From BOG-931 sp963781725 (GTDB taxonomy: Bacteria; Pseudomonadota; Alphaproteobacteria; Rhizobiales; Xanthobacteraceae): a stretch of DNA of 64,000 nucleotides. Shown here piece by piece: positions 8,791 to 16,935 of the stretch. Every line of letters begins with the position of its first letter. Position 1 is the first letter of the stretch. A program made the translations under genes and the position numbers. Location of the stretch: NCBI GenBank assembly GCA_963781725.1, contig CAWAGV010000002.1, positions 3,472,001 to 3,536,000 of the forward strand, given 5' to 3'. The notes beneath the pieces are model-generated. The model had not been told where the DNA came from and did not search any database. It saw only the letters and a program-made list of their open reading frames with translations.

Positions 8791-9744
8791 TCATGAACTG
8801 CCGATTAAAATACCGATAGCGAAGACCAGCGCGCCGCCGACCACGACCTGGAAGGTGGCTTGCAGGAATGGCGTGTCCATGTAGCGCATGCGGATCCAGG
8901 ATATCGCGGCAAGCTCGATGGCGACGACGACGAAGGCCAGCGCCGTCGCGGCAAAGAAATTCGGAATGAGATAGGGCAGGGCGTGACCGAGCCCGCCGAT
9001 CGCGGTCATGCTGCCGGTGACCGCGCCGCGCACGACCGGCGCGCCGCGGCCGGTCAGCGAGCCGTCGTCGGACAAGGCTTCGGCGAAAGCCATCGAGATG
9101 CCGGCGCCGATCGCGGCCGCCAGCCCGACCAGAAACGTCGACCAGGTGTTGTGGGTGGCGAACGCCGCGGCGAACAGCGGGGCGAGTGTCGATACCGAGC
9201 CGTCCATCAGGCCGGCCAGGCCGGGCTGCACGTATTGCAGCACGAACAGACGTTTTGACGTTTCGTCCTCGGTGGCCAGCGCTTTCGGCGAGATCTGCTT
9301 GCCGAGTTCTTCGGCAAGGTGCTCGTGCTGGTCTTCCTCCGCTGCAAGCCTGATCAGGAGCGCGCGTACGCCCTCGTCCTTCGCGGTCTCGGCGGCGCGC
9401 CGATAGAACCGTGCGGTCTCCAGTTCCATCGCCTCGGCAAACTTGCGCGTGGCATCGAGCGCCAGCGGTCGGTTAAGCCAGATCGGATGGCGCACCACAA
9501 AACCTTTGACGTCTTGCCGCCGGATCAGCGGCAGGAAGTCGCCGAACTTCTGGAGATGAAGAGCGAGCAGGGCGTCGCGATGGCCGATCTCCTCTTGGGC
9601 CATCTTGTCGTACATTTCGGCGGTGTCGGGATAAGATTCGCGCAACGCATCCGCAAAGGAGCGATAGATGCGGTTATCCTCGTCTTCGTTGGAAATGGCG
9701 AGCGCCAGAACCTCCTGCTCGCTCAATTCGGCAAAGCTTTTCAA
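8791..9744 (-). CDS. mbfA: Membrane-bound ferritin / iron exporter MbfA
   Basis: 317 residues with two domains. Residues 1 to about 165 are a rubrerythrin-like ferritin domain with paired iron ligands (ISNEDEDNRIY, AQEEIGHRDAL, AMELETARFYRR, AAEEDQHEHL). Residues from about 175 to the end are a VIT1/CCC1-type membrane domain with GLMDGSVSTLAPLFAAAFA, SMAFAEALSDDG and several hydrophobic helices. That fusion is the hallmark of MbfA, which in Agrobacterium and Bradyrhizobium exports iron and protects against iron and peroxide stress. An Irr-type iron control element lies about 20 bp upstream of the start, matching the known regulation of the family. Confidence 0.92.
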   Translation of the reverse strand: MKSFAELSEQEVLALAISNEDEDNRIYRSFADALRESYPDTAEMYDKMAQEEIGHRDALLALHLQKFGDFLPLIRRQDVKGFVVRHPIWLNRPLALDATRKFAEAMELETARFYRRAAETAKDEGVRALLIRLAAEEDQHEHLAEELGKQISPKALATEDETSKRLFVLQYVQPGLAGLMDGSVSTLAPLFAAAFATHNTWSTFLVGLAAAIGAGISMAFAEALSDDGSLTGRGAPVVRGAVTGSMTAIGGLGHALPYLIPNFFAATALAFVVVAIELAAISWIRMRYMDTPFLQATFQVVVGGALVFAIGILIGSS

Positions 9745-9762
9745 GTCTCACCTTCTTTCCTA

Positions 9763-9781
9763 GATTAGAATTATTCTAAAT
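9763..9781. promoter_or_regulatory. Irr-type iron control element (ICE)
   Basis: TTAGAA-TTA-TTCTAA at 9765-9779 is a perfect 6+6 palindrome with a 3-nt centre, and it agrees with the ICE consensus TTTAGAA-N3-TTCTAA bound by Irr in Rhizobiales. It sits between mbfA (start at 9744) and the divergent Nudix gene (start at 9804). In known cases Irr represses mbfA when iron is low. Whether the Nudix gene is under the same control is open. The palindrome is visible directly; the regulator is inferred from family knowledge. Confidence 0.8.
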
Positions 9782-9803
9782 AAACTAAGAGTCGGAGTCA
9801 CCA

Positions 9804-10286
9804 ATGAATTTCGACACGGTGCGGCGTCCGTTCGAGCCGGTCGTCCGGAGGGCCTTGCACCTCTACTGGCGCTTTGCCCGCGGTCTGACCGTCGGTGTGC
9901 GTGCGGTCGTGGTCGATGAAAAAGGCAGGGTTTTCCTTGTTGCGCACTCTTATGTGTCCGGCTGGCATTTGCCGGGTGGCGGCGTCGAGACCGGCGAGAC
10001 GCTCGGCGCCGCGCTAACACGCGAACTGCGCGAGGAGGGCAACATCGAGTTGACGGAAACGCCGCAACTGTTCGGCATCTATTTTAACCGGCGCGCGACA
10101 CGGCGCGATCACGTAGTGCTTTACGTTGTACGCGCGTTCCATCAAAGCGCGCCGCCAGTGCCCAATCACGAAATTGTTGCGCACGGTTTTTTTGCAATCG
10201 AAGCGTTACCAGAGACGACAACACAGGCGACGCGTGCGCGCCTTGCCGAAGTGTTCGCCGGACAGCCAAGGATGGATATCTGGTAG
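9804..10286 (+). CDS. Nudix hydrolase
   Basis: 160 residues. A complete Nudix box, running from GGGVETGETLGAA to TRELREEGNIEL, fits Gx5Ex7REUxEExGU, so the catalytic Mg-binding glutamates are present. The stretch before it, GVRAVVVDEKGRVFLVAHSY, is the usual beta-strand pair of the fold. It should hydrolyse a nucleoside diphosphate linked to some moiety X; the substrate is undetermined. It is divergent from mbfA and shares the 59-bp intergenic region carrying the iron box, so iron-linked expression is possible but unproven. Confidence 0.82.
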   Translation: MNFDTVRRPFEPVVRRALHLYWRFARGLTVGVRAVVVDEKGRVFLVAHSYVSGWHLPGGGVETGETLGAALTRELREEGNIELTETPQLFGIYFNRRATRRDHVVLYVVRAFHQSAPPVPNHEIVAHGFFAIEALPETTTQATRARLAEVFAGQPRMDIW

Positions 10287-10420
10287 TTCGGTTGGTCCGG
10301 CGCGGAAAAATCCGCGTCAATTCGTCTCTGGAACCTCCTTCACATCAAGCCACCGCAACCTCTGCCGCGTGAGCACGTTAAGGCTCCGAGGACATGTTTC
10401 CGGTTACAGGGAGAAATCCA

Positions 10421-11077
10421 ATGCGTAAGCAGTTGATCGCAATCGCCGCGGGTTTGGCGATTGGTGCGGCCACCATGACGACCGCCGCCGTCGCACAGCG
10501 TGGCGGGCATGGCGGGGGTGGCGGCTTTGGCGGCGGGCACGCCGGCTTTGGCGGTGGCGGCGGGCATGCCGGCTTTGGTGGTGGCGGCTTTGGCGGCGGG
10601 CGCGCCGGCATTGGTGGTGGCGGCTTTGGTGGTGGCGGTCGCGGCTTCAGCGGCGGCCAGGGCTTCGCCGCACCGCGCGTCGGCATGGGCAGCAATTTTG
10701 CCGCCCCACGCGGCAATTTCGCAGTCAATCGCGCTGCCATGGCCGCACCGGGTATGCGCGGCAATTTCGCGGCGAATAATTGGCGTGGCGGCAATTTCGC
10801 AGCGGCGAATATGAATAATTGGCGTGGCGGCAATTTCGCAGGGAATATGAATAATTGGCGTGGCCGCAATTTCGCGGCGAATAATTGGAACAACAATTGG
10901 CATCGCGGCCGTCACTTTAACCGTGCCCTTGCCTTCGCCGGCCTGGGCTTCGGTGGCCTGTACGCTTTCGGACCGGGCTACTATGACTACGCCTATGACG
11001 ACGGATGCTACCAACGGCAGCTCGTGGAAACGGTGTACGGCGCGCAATGGCAACTGGTCAACGTCTGCCAATATTAA
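10421..11077 (+). CDS. Secreted Gly-rich / NNWRGGNFA-repeat protein
   Basis: 218 residues from ATG 10421 behind a GGGAGA site. Residues 1-27 are a signal peptide ending in AAVAQ. The mature N-terminus is Gly/His/Phe-rich (repeats of GGGHAGFGGGG and GGGFGGG), followed by at least three copies of NNWRGGNFA-like units, then a hydrophobic GLGFGGLYAFGPGYYDYAYDDG stretch. Two Cys near the C terminus (DDGC and NVCQY) could form a disulfide. Related low-complexity exported proteins are common in Bradyrhizobium-like genomes, with no assigned role. The composition suggests an extracellular or surface protein prone to self-association; that is inference. Confidence 0.65.
   Translation: MRKQLIAIAAGLAIGAATMTTAAVAQRGGHGGGGGFGGGHAGFGGGGGHAGFGGGGFGGGRAGIGGGGFGGGGRGFSGGQGFAAPRVGMGSNFAAPRGNFAVNRAAMAAPGMRGNFAANNWRGGNFAAANMNNWRGGNFAGNMNNWRGRNFAANNWNNNWHRGRHFNRALAFAGLGFGGLYAFGPGYYDYAYDDGCYQRQLVETVYGAQWQLVNVCQY
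10500..10660 (+). repeat. GGC-rich minisatellite inside the Gly-rich gene
   Basis: Imperfect tandem units around GGCGGGCA(C/T)GCCGGCTTTGG and GGTGGTGGCGGCTTTGG encode the Gly/His/Phe segment. Such arrays change length by slippage, so repeat number may vary between strains. Confidence 0.7.
10775..10876 (+). repeat. Three direct repeats coding for NNWRGGNFA
   Basis: The 26-nt unit starting AATAATTGGCGTGGC and ending CAATTTCGC occurs at about 10775, 10814 and 10850, the third copy with one mismatch (GGCCGC). The units are spaced 39 and 36 nt apart and keep the reading frame. Confidence 0.75.
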
Positions 11078-11115
11078 ATAGGGCAAGACCAATAGCCGAA
11101 TGATCAGAGGACTTG

Positions 11116-11147
11116 ATGCGCCGCTCCGACAAGGGGCGGCGCATGTT
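11116..11147 (+). terminator. Hairpin between convergent genes
   Basis: ATGCGCCGC at 11116-11124 and GCGGCGCAT at 11136-11144 form a perfect 9-bp stem with an 11-nt loop, followed by GTTGCATTT. It lies between the Gly-rich gene and the convergent glutathionyl reductase gene. No long U-tract, so termination is plausible but not certain. Confidence 0.5.
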
Positions 11148-11151
11148 GCAT

Positions 11152-12126
11152 TTACGCAAATCGGCCGCGGTCATGCGGCGCCATGAAATCTTGCAGCGGC
11201 CCGATCGGTACGATGCCGGTCGGATTGACTTGTCTTTGGCTGCCGTAATAGTGCCGCTTGATGTGATCCATGCTCACCGTTTCGGCGATGCGCGGCTGCT
11301 GATAGAGATCGCGCAGATAGTTTCCAAGGTTGGGGTAATCGGCGATCCGGCGCAGGTTGCATTTGAAGTGGCTGTAATAGACGGCATCAAAGCGAATAAG
11401 AGTTGTGAACAGCCGCCAGTCGGCTTCAGTCATGGATTGCCCGGCGAGGTAGCGTTGTCGTGACAAGCGCTCTTCAAGCTGATCGAGGGTCCTGAAAATT
11501 CCCCGCGCGGCTTCCTCATAGGCTTCCTGGCTGGTCGCAAAGCCTGCGCGATAGACGCCGTTATTGACCGTCGGGTAGACGACATCGTTGATGCGATCGA
11601 TTTCGCCGCGCAATTCCTCGGGATAGTAGTCCGTGTGAACGTTGGTGAATGCGTCGAACGCCGCGTTCAGCATCCGGATGATTTCAGACAACTCGTTGTT
11701 GACGATGGTCCGGCGTTTCTTGTCCCACAGCACCGGCACGGAAACGCGGCCGGTGTAGCGCGGATCCGCCATCAGGTAGATCTCGGCAAGCGTCGCCTTG
11801 CCATTGACGCTGTCGCCGGTGCCGCCGCGCTCGACGCTGAACTCCCAGCCGGTCTTGCTGTAAAGCGGCGCGGCGATCGAAACGGAAATGACGCCGTCGA
11901 GGTGCTTGAGATCGCGCAGGATGAGGGTGCGGTGCGCCCACGGGCAGGCGAGGGAGATGTAAAGGTGGTAACGCCCGCGTTCGGCGGCAAAACCGCCTTC
12001 ACCGGTCGGGCCGGGGCTGCCGTCCGGCGTCACAAAATTCCGGAAGGTGGTATTCGGCCGGACAAAGCTGCCGTTCGTGGTGCGTGAAGCATCTTCTTGC
12101 CAGACACCATCAACCAGCGATCCCAT
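11152..12126 (-). CDS. yqjG: Glutathionyl-hydroquinone reductase (Xi-class GST)
   Basis: 324 residues, the usual length for YqjG/ECM4/PcpF-type Xi-class glutathione transferases. The catalytic cysteine lies in SLACPWAHRTLILR (Cys61), and FVRPNTTFRNFV plus NNELSEIIRMLN are further family landmarks, as is the C-terminal AGQSMTEADWRLFTTLIRFD helix region. It reduces glutathionyl-(hydro)quinones using a second GSH and so maintains or detoxifies quinone pools, including those from aromatic catabolism. Monocistronic, leftward; divergent from the GNAT gene at 12225. Confidence 0.9.
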   Translation of the reverse strand: MGSLVDGVWQEDASRTTNGSFVRPNTTFRNFVTPDGSPGPTGEGGFAAERGRYHLYISLACPWAHRTLILRDLKHLDGVISVSIAAPLYSKTGWEFSVERGGTGDSVNGKATLAEIYLMADPRYTGRVSVPVLWDKKRRTIVNNELSEIIRMLNAAFDAFTNVHTDYYPEELRGEIDRINDVVYPTVNNGVYRAGFATSQEAYEEAARGIFRTLDQLEERLSRQRYLAGQSMTEADWRLFTTLIRFDAVYYSHFKCNLRRIADYPNLGNYLRDLYQQPRIAETVSMDHIKRHYYGSQRQVNPTGIVPIGPLQDFMAPHDRGRFA

Positions 12127-12224
12127 ATCACCCTCTCCGACGTTCTCCCGTCCTATGTAGTCATCGCCCGTTCGGCCGAGAAGCCCGCTGGACCGCGGAC
12201 CGCCGGAATGCTACGCGCCGCGCG

Positions 12225-12731
12225 ATGAACGATCTGGTATTGACAATTCTGCCCGAGGCCAAGGACGATGCGGACGCGATCCAGCGCCTGCACGAGCGCA
12301 CCTTCGGCCCCGGCCGTTACGCCAAAACGGCCTATCGTTTGCGGGAACAGGCTTCGCATACCCCAGATCTGTCGTTCACTGCGCGGATCGGCAGTCTGCT
12401 GATCGGTTCGGTCTGGATGTCGCCGATCCGGATCGGGGAGACAAAGGCGCTCTTGCTCGGCCCCCTTACGGTCGAACCGGCGTTCCGGGAACGCGGTGTC
12501 GGCCAGTCGTTGATCGAGCGTGCATTGAGCGAGGCCCGCGACAAGGGCCACAAGCTGGTCATCCTGGTGGGCGATGAGCCGTATTACGGCAAGACCGGCT
12601 TCAAACCCGTGGCGCCGGGCCGCGCGGTCATGCCAGGGCCGGTCGATCCTGCCCGACTTCTGGTCGCCGAACTCACCGAGGGCGCCTTTGACGGCGTGTC
12701 TGGGCAGATACGCGCCGAATGGGAGGCCTGA
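12225..12731 (+). CDS. GNAT-family N-acetyltransferase
   Basis: 168 residues from ATG 12225; a longer frame starting at 12084 overlaps the divergent gene and looks wrong. The acetyl-CoA-binding motif A is clear: LLLGPLTVEPAFRERGVGQSLIE (the R/Q-x-x-G-x-G/A loop is RERGVG), with GDEPYYGKTGFKPV as the C-terminal motif B. This resembles the YhbS-like putative acetyltransferases. Substrate unknown. No strong Shine-Dalgarno is visible. Confidence 0.75.
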   Translation: MNDLVLTILPEAKDDADAIQRLHERTFGPGRYAKTAYRLREQASHTPDLSFTARIGSLLIGSVWMSPIRIGETKALLLGPLTVEPAFRERGVGQSLIERALSEARDKGHKLVILVGDEPYYGKTGFKPVAPGRAVMPGPVDPARLLVAELTEGAFDGVSGQIRAEWEA

Positions 12732-12804
12732 GCTAGAGCAATGCGTGACGCTTTGCGCTACAGTGCCGCCCAACAAGGAAGGTTGCACAGGGAGTACGCG
12801 GCGG

Positions 12805-13173
12805 ATGGCGCAGCAGGTTTTTGTCTGTAAAGACATCGAAATGAAGGATGGCGACGTTCGGATCGTTCGCCAGGACAAAATCGAGGTCGGCGTCTATCGG
12901 CATTCCGGCTCGTTCTATGCCTATCGCAACCACTGCCTGCATCAGGGCGGTCCGGCCTGCGAGGGAATTATCCGCGGCAAGGTTCTCGACCTCTACGACA
13001 AGGATCGGCAGTTCCTCGGGCAGACCTATGACGAGGATGAACCGCACATCGTTTGTCCGTGGCACGGCTGGGAATACAAATTGAAAACTGGCGAATGCGC
13101 ACCTGATCCAAAACTGCGGCTGAAGCGCTATGACGTGGTTCAGCGCGAGGGAGGGGTCTATGTCGTCATCTGA
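12805..13173 (+). CDS. Rieske [2Fe-2S] ferredoxin-like protein
   Basis: 122 residues from ATG 12805, with AGGGAG upstream. The cluster ligands are Cys44-x-His46 in NHCLHQGGP and Cys84-x2-His87 in CPWHGWE, exactly the Rieske pattern. Between them is a longer insertion (SKIRGKV-to-DEDEPH region, about 30 residues) than in small bacterial Rieske ferredoxins. It lacks a catalytic non-heme domain, so it is an electron carrier or a subunit of an oxygenase. It overlaps by 14 nt the following small gene and is followed by an amidohydrolase, suggesting one catabolic operon. Confidence 0.82.
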   Translation: MAQQVFVCKDIEMKDGDVRIVRQDKIEVGVYRHSGSFYAYRNHCLHQGGPACEGIIRGKVLDLYDKDRQFLGQTYDEDEPHIVCPWHGWEYKLKTGECAPDPKLRLKRYDVVQREGGVYVVI

Positions 13174-13495
13174 CGTTCTCGACCGCCCGGCCGTAGCGAT
13201 CGCGCAAGCCGCGGATGCGCTCAACGCGGCGGTCGGCAACCCCGATCAGGTTCCGGATGCGGAATTTCGAGCGCTGCTTGCCAATGCGCTTCGACTTTAT
13301 GCCGCAAAAGCGGAAAACGGCATGCGCACGCCGCTGCCGCCGAATGGCGGCGGTGTTACGGTCACGGAAGCCATGATTGCCGTGACCGACATTCTCCACG
13401 CGCTGAATACCCAGTTGTTCGAATTGAGCATGTGGCAGGCCATGACCGGCAACTGCATCGCTCCACACCAGCGCGTCGACGCGCCGCAATCCTGA
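13160..13495 (+). CDS. Small hypothetical protein between Rieske and amidohydrolase genes
   Basis: 111 residues from ATG 13160, with GGGAGGGG as a strong ribosome site inside the end of the Rieske gene (14-nt overlap). Predicted mainly helical: AIAQAADALNAAV, AEFRALLANALRLYAAK, TVTEAMIAVTDILHALNTQLFELSMW. I do not recognise a family. The tight overlap implies coupled translation and perhaps complex formation with the Rieske protein or the following hydrolase. Confidence 0.55.
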   Translation: MSSSDVLDRPAVAIAQAADALNAAVGNPDQVPDAEFRALLANALRLYAAKAENGMRTPLPPNGGGVTVTEAMIAVTDILHALNTQLFELSMWQAMTGNCIAPHQRVDAPQS

Positions 13496-13528
13496 CAACC
13501 CAATCCTGATAAGCCAAGGGAACTCCCC

Positions 13529-14767
13529 ATGAATGTCGTGACACCCATCGTTCGTGATCCCGGTCAGGACAAATTCGACACCAAGCGGCTTCTCGCGCAC
13601 GCGCACGAGCAGTCCGAGGACCGGCGCTACGAAGATTTCATGATCATCGACGCCGACGCGCATCATTACGAGACCGGCTCGTACAAGGAGATCTACCAAT
13701 ACATCGAAGATCCGGTGATGCGCGATCAGTTCATGTACACCAAGGGCCAGACTACGCTGCCGCGCTCGACCGGCGGCTTTCAGGAGATGGCCGGCCGTAT
13801 CACCCGCTACGAGCATCGCGGAACGGAGCAGGCGCCGCCCGGTGCAAAGCATCGCGATATCGGGGTGACGCTGAAATGGATGGATTCGATGGGCGTCGAC
13901 GTCGCCTGCGTGTTCCCGACGCCGATGCTGGGCCTTGGCCTCAATCCGATTGTCGAGGTCGAGGTGCAATACGCACGCGCCTATAATCGCTGGCTCACCG
14001 ACCATATTCTGGCGCACGAACCGCGGATCGTTTCGATGCTTTATCTGCCGATGAACGATCCGGTCGCCGCACTCAAGATGGTCGAGGATTTTTCCGGAAA
14101 ACAAGGTGTGATCGGCTTTCTCGTCACCACGGTGCGTTACAAGCCGCTCTACAACAACGTCTACATGAAGCTATATGCCGCGCTGGAAGAGCGCGGTCTG
14201 CCCCTCGCATTCCATGCGGCGACAAATTGGGGCGACCAGAGCATGAACATCACCAACAAGTTCATTGCGACCCACGCGCTGGGTTTTACCTGGTTCAACA
14301 TCGTCCACATGACGAACTGGGTGGTGAACGGCATTCCGGAGCGCTTCCCGGGACTCAAGTCGATCTGGATCGAGAGCGGCCTCGCCTGGATACCGTTTCT
14401 GATGCAGCGTCTCGACAACGAATACATGATGCGCTCGTCGGAGACGCCGTCGCTCAAGCGCAAGCCGAGCGATTACATGCGGGAGATGTTCTACACTTCA
14501 CAGCCGATGGAGATGGTCAACAACCGGACGATGCTGGAAGAGACGTTCAAGATGATCAACGCGGAAAATCAGCTCCTCTACGCTTCCGATTATCCGCATT
14601 GGGACATGGATCTGCCCAGCACGATCTACGACCTGCCGTTCCTGAGCCAGCAAGCCAAACGCAATATTCTCGGCGAGAACGCGCGCAAGTTGTTCAAGCT
14701 GGATAATTTCGTCTCCGCGGAGAAGATGGCACGCCGCAAAGCGCGCCAGATGCAGGCGGCGGAGTAG
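13529..14767 (+). CDS. Amidohydrolase-2 family (ACMSD-like) metal hydrolase
   Basis: 412 residues. The N-terminal metal motif is seen as IIDADAHHYE, the middle carries LPLAFHAATNWGD and FNIVHMTNW, and the last catalytic Asp lies in LLYASDYPHWDMD, which is the standard amidohydrolase-2 ending. The family includes decarboxylases and hydrolases of aromatic-ring fragments (ACMSD, gamma-resorcylate decarboxylase). Its operon with a Rieske protein suggests breakdown of an aromatic or heterocyclic compound. Start ATG 13529 follows AAGGGAA. Specific reaction unknown. Confidence 0.8.
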   Translation: MNVVTPIVRDPGQDKFDTKRLLAHAHEQSEDRRYEDFMIIDADAHHYETGSYKEIYQYIEDPVMRDQFMYTKGQTTLPRSTGGFQEMAGRITRYEHRGTEQAPPGAKHRDIGVTLKWMDSMGVDVACVFPTPMLGLGLNPIVEVEVQYARAYNRWLTDHILAHEPRIVSMLYLPMNDPVAALKMVEDFSGKQGVIGFLVTTVRYKPLYNNVYMKLYAALEERGLPLAFHAATNWGDQSMNITNKFIATHALGFTWFNIVHMTNWVVNGIPERFPGLKSIWIESGLAWIPFLMQRLDNEYMMRSSETPSLKRKPSDYMREMFYTSQPMEMVNNRTMLEETFKMINAENQLLYASDYPHWDMDLPSTIYDLPFLSQQAKRNILGENARKLFKLDNFVSAEKMARRKARQMQAAE

Positions 14768-14856
14768 GATGCCAAAACCGCGTTGACCGGGGTCGCCGTA
14801 CCCGGCAACATCCCGCCCCTCAAAAAGAACGAAGGTTCATCGAGGGAGGGAATACA

Positions 14857-15660
14857 ATGAGACTTTATCCGACGTTGCTTGCGGCGGGCGTCTGTGCGGC
14901 AGCATTGACTGGCGCCGCAAATGCTGCGGATGTGTCCGTAAAGCGCATTGAATGCGGGACGCCGCAGGCTCCGACGCCGGTCAACCAGCGTTTTTCCGAC
15001 ACTTACTCCTACGGCGACCTGAAAGTTCAGTTCGTCTATAGCTGCTATCTGGTCAAGCATGATGACCAGTATCTGCTGTGGGATACCGGTCATTCCATGA
15101 CCGCGCCGAACGTCGCGCCGAAAGTGAGCATCATCGACCAGATCGCCCAGGCCAACGTGAAGCCCGAGCAGATCAATTTTGTCGGCATCAGCCACTATCA
15201 CGCGGACCATACCGGCCAGGTCGCGTCGTTTCCGAAGGCGACGCTGCTGATCGGCAAGGGTGACTGGGACGCCATCACCAGCCCGAAACCCGCCGAAGGC
15301 GTGAATTTCGCGCCCTTCGAGAACTGGAGTAAAGGCGGCGGCAACGTTCAGCCGGTGCCGTTCGACAAGGATGTGTTCGGCGATGGCAGCGTGATGATGC
15401 TGTACACGCCGGGACATACCCCGGGGCATCACAGCCTGCTGGTCAAGACGGCGTCGGGCAATTTCATCATTACCGGCGATGCCGCGCATTTCCGCGAGAA
15501 CTACGACTCCGACGGCGTCCCGCCGTTCAATTACGACCGCGCTCAAACCATCGCTTCGGTGGAACGCCTGAAGAAGATCGCGGCGACCTTCAACGCAACC
15601 GTCGTCATCCAGCATGACGCGCGTGACGTCGACAAGCTGCCGGCGGTAACGGCGAAGTAA
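14857..15660 (+). CDS. Exported metallo-beta-lactamase-fold hydrolase (lactonase-like)
   Basis: 267 residues with a signal peptide (residues 1-23, ending LTGAANAA). Metal ligands match the MBL-fold lactonase group: SHYHADHTGQ (HxHxDH), YTPGHTPGHH, ITGDAAHF and a final His in VVIQHDAR. Quorum-quenching N-acyl-homoserine lactonases of the AiiA/AttM group share this arrangement, although the exported location is a difference; general periplasmic esterase or lactonase activity is equally possible. Start ATG 14857 follows GAGGGAGG. It ends 22 bp before a strong terminator hairpin. Confidence 0.8.
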   Translation: MRLYPTLLAAGVCAAALTGAANAADVSVKRIECGTPQAPTPVNQRFSDTYSYGDLKVQFVYSCYLVKHDDQYLLWDTGHSMTAPNVAPKVSIIDQIAQANVKPEQINFVGISHYHADHTGQVASFPKATLLIGKGDWDAITSPKPAEGVNFAPFENWSKGGGNVQPVPFDKDVFGDGSVMMLYTPGHTPGHHSLLVKTASGNFIITGDAAHFRENYDSDGVPPFNYDRAQTIASVERLKKIAATFNATVVIQHDARDVDKLPAVTAK

Positions 15661-15681
15661 GCGACATCGAGGCTCGAAAGA

Positions 15682-15710
15682 AGAGGGCGCCGCGGCGCCC
15701 TCTTTGCTTT
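15682..15710. terminator. Intrinsic terminator
   Basis: AGAGGGCGCC at 15682-15691 pairs perfectly with GGCGCCCTCT at 15694-15703, followed by TTGCTTT. It lies between the rightward MBL gene and the leftward DUF1343 gene, so it may serve both. Confidence 0.75.
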
Positions 15711-15720
15711 CGGTGCGGAC

Positions 15721-16923
15721 TTAATAGAGCAGGTATTCACGGCGCGCGGCCTGCCACGCCTGTTCGTCCGGCACCGTCAGCGCATCCAGGTCCTTCGGCG
15801 CCGCGCGCGCGTCGTCTACCCATTCGCGCAGCTGCGGGCCGCCGTTGATGACATCGATGGCGCGCTTGCCGGTTTCGTATTCGTAGGCGAAGTCCCGCCA
15901 TAGCGGATAATCCGGATACAGGCCGCGGATCGCTTTGAATGCCAGCGCCTGGATGCGCCAAGGCTTGAATGTCTGATGATCGTAGGCCGGGCCTTCGGTG
16001 TGGATTTGCACACCGTTGCAGAGTTTTCCGGCATGCTTGTGGAATGTCGGCTCGAACCAGCAATCACGCAAGCGGCAGCCGTGCAGCCAGTCCGGGGCGA
16101 GCGCATGCATCTCCTTGATGACGGCCATGGCGTCGATGTCGGGAGCGCCAAACAGCTCCAGCGGCCGCGTCGTACCGCGTCCTTCAGAAAGCGTCGTGCC
16201 CTCGACCATCACGGTGCCGGCGTAAGCCCGCGCCATCCAGAGGTTCGGCGCATTAGGGCTTGGATTGACCCAGGCGCGTTCGCCAAGCGGCCAGCCGAAT
16301 CCGGGTGCGGCATCCGGCTGCCAGCCTTGCATTTCAATAACTCTGTATTCGACGTCGAGCTTGAGTGTCTTGATGAACCACGCGCCGAGTTCGCCCATCG
16401 TCAGCCCGTGACGCATCGGCATTGCGCCGGCGCCGACGAAACTTTCCCAGTCGCTGCGCAGCGCGAGCCCCTCAACAGGCCGGCCGACGGGATTGGGCCG
16501 ATCCAGCACCCATACGGCTTTGCGGTGCTTCGCGGCGGCTTCGAGGACATAGCGCAGCGTCGTGATGAACGTGTAGATGCGGCAGCCCAGATCCTGCAAA
16601 TCGACAAGGATGATATCGAACGTATCCATCATCGCGTCGGTGGGCCGGCGCACTTCGCCATATAAACTGAACACCGGGATGCCATGTACCGGATCGCTGT
16701 AGTCCGGCGACTCGATCATGTTGTCCTGCTTGTCGCCGCGCAGGCCGTGCTGCGGACCGAACGCGGCGGTGATTTTGACGTCGCCGCAGGCGGCGAGCGC
16801 ATCGAGCGCGTGCGTCAGGTCCGCCGTAACGGAAGCCGGATGCGCCAGTAGCGCAACGCGCTTGCCCTTGAGCGGCGCGCGCAGTGCAGGTTCGGCGATG
16901 AGGCGGTCGATGCCGAATTTCAT
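15721..16923 (-). CDS. DUF1343 / NamZ-type exo-beta-N-acetylmuramidase-like protein
   Basis: 400 residues, full length for DUF1343 (GH171). Family landmarks: KGKRVALLAHPASV, AFGPQHGLRGDKQDNM, YGEVRRPTDAMM, DLQDLGCRIYTFITTL, VLDRPNPVGRP, EGTTLSEGRGTTRPLELFG. NamZ releases N-acetylmuramic acid from peptidoglycan chain ends. No signal peptide is evident at the chosen ATG 16923, so this copy would act in the cytoplasm, perhaps on imported muropeptide fragments. It starts 12 nt after the DOMON-like gene stop, so both form one leftward unit. Activity is inferred from family. Confidence 0.82.
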   Translation of the reverse strand: MKFGIDRLIAEPALRAPLKGKRVALLAHPASVTADLTHALDALAACGDVKITAAFGPQHGLRGDKQDNMIESPDYSDPVHGIPVFSLYGEVRRPTDAMMDTFDIILVDLQDLGCRIYTFITTLRYVLEAAAKHRKAVWVLDRPNPVGRPVEGLALRSDWESFVGAGAMPMRHGLTMGELGAWFIKTLKLDVEYRVIEMQGWQPDAAPGFGWPLGERAWVNPSPNAPNLWMARAYAGTVMVEGTTLSEGRGTTRPLELFGAPDIDAMAVIKEMHALAPDWLHGCRLRDCWFEPTFHKHAGKLCNGVQIHTEGPAYDHQTFKPWRIQALAFKAIRGLYPDYPLWRDFAYEYETGKRAIDVINGGPQLREWVDDARAAPKDLDALTVPDEQAWQAARREYLLY

Positions 16924-16935
16924 GACGACTACGCT

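Noticed and set aside
9804..10286. Naming the Nudix gene mutT
   Set aside because: The Nudix box is general and no 8-oxo-dGTP-specific residues can be recognised.
14857..15660. Calling the exported MBL protein a quorum-quenching lactonase
   Set aside because: The metal ligands fit, but a signal peptide and lack of context make the specific activity unsafe; kept as lactonase-like.
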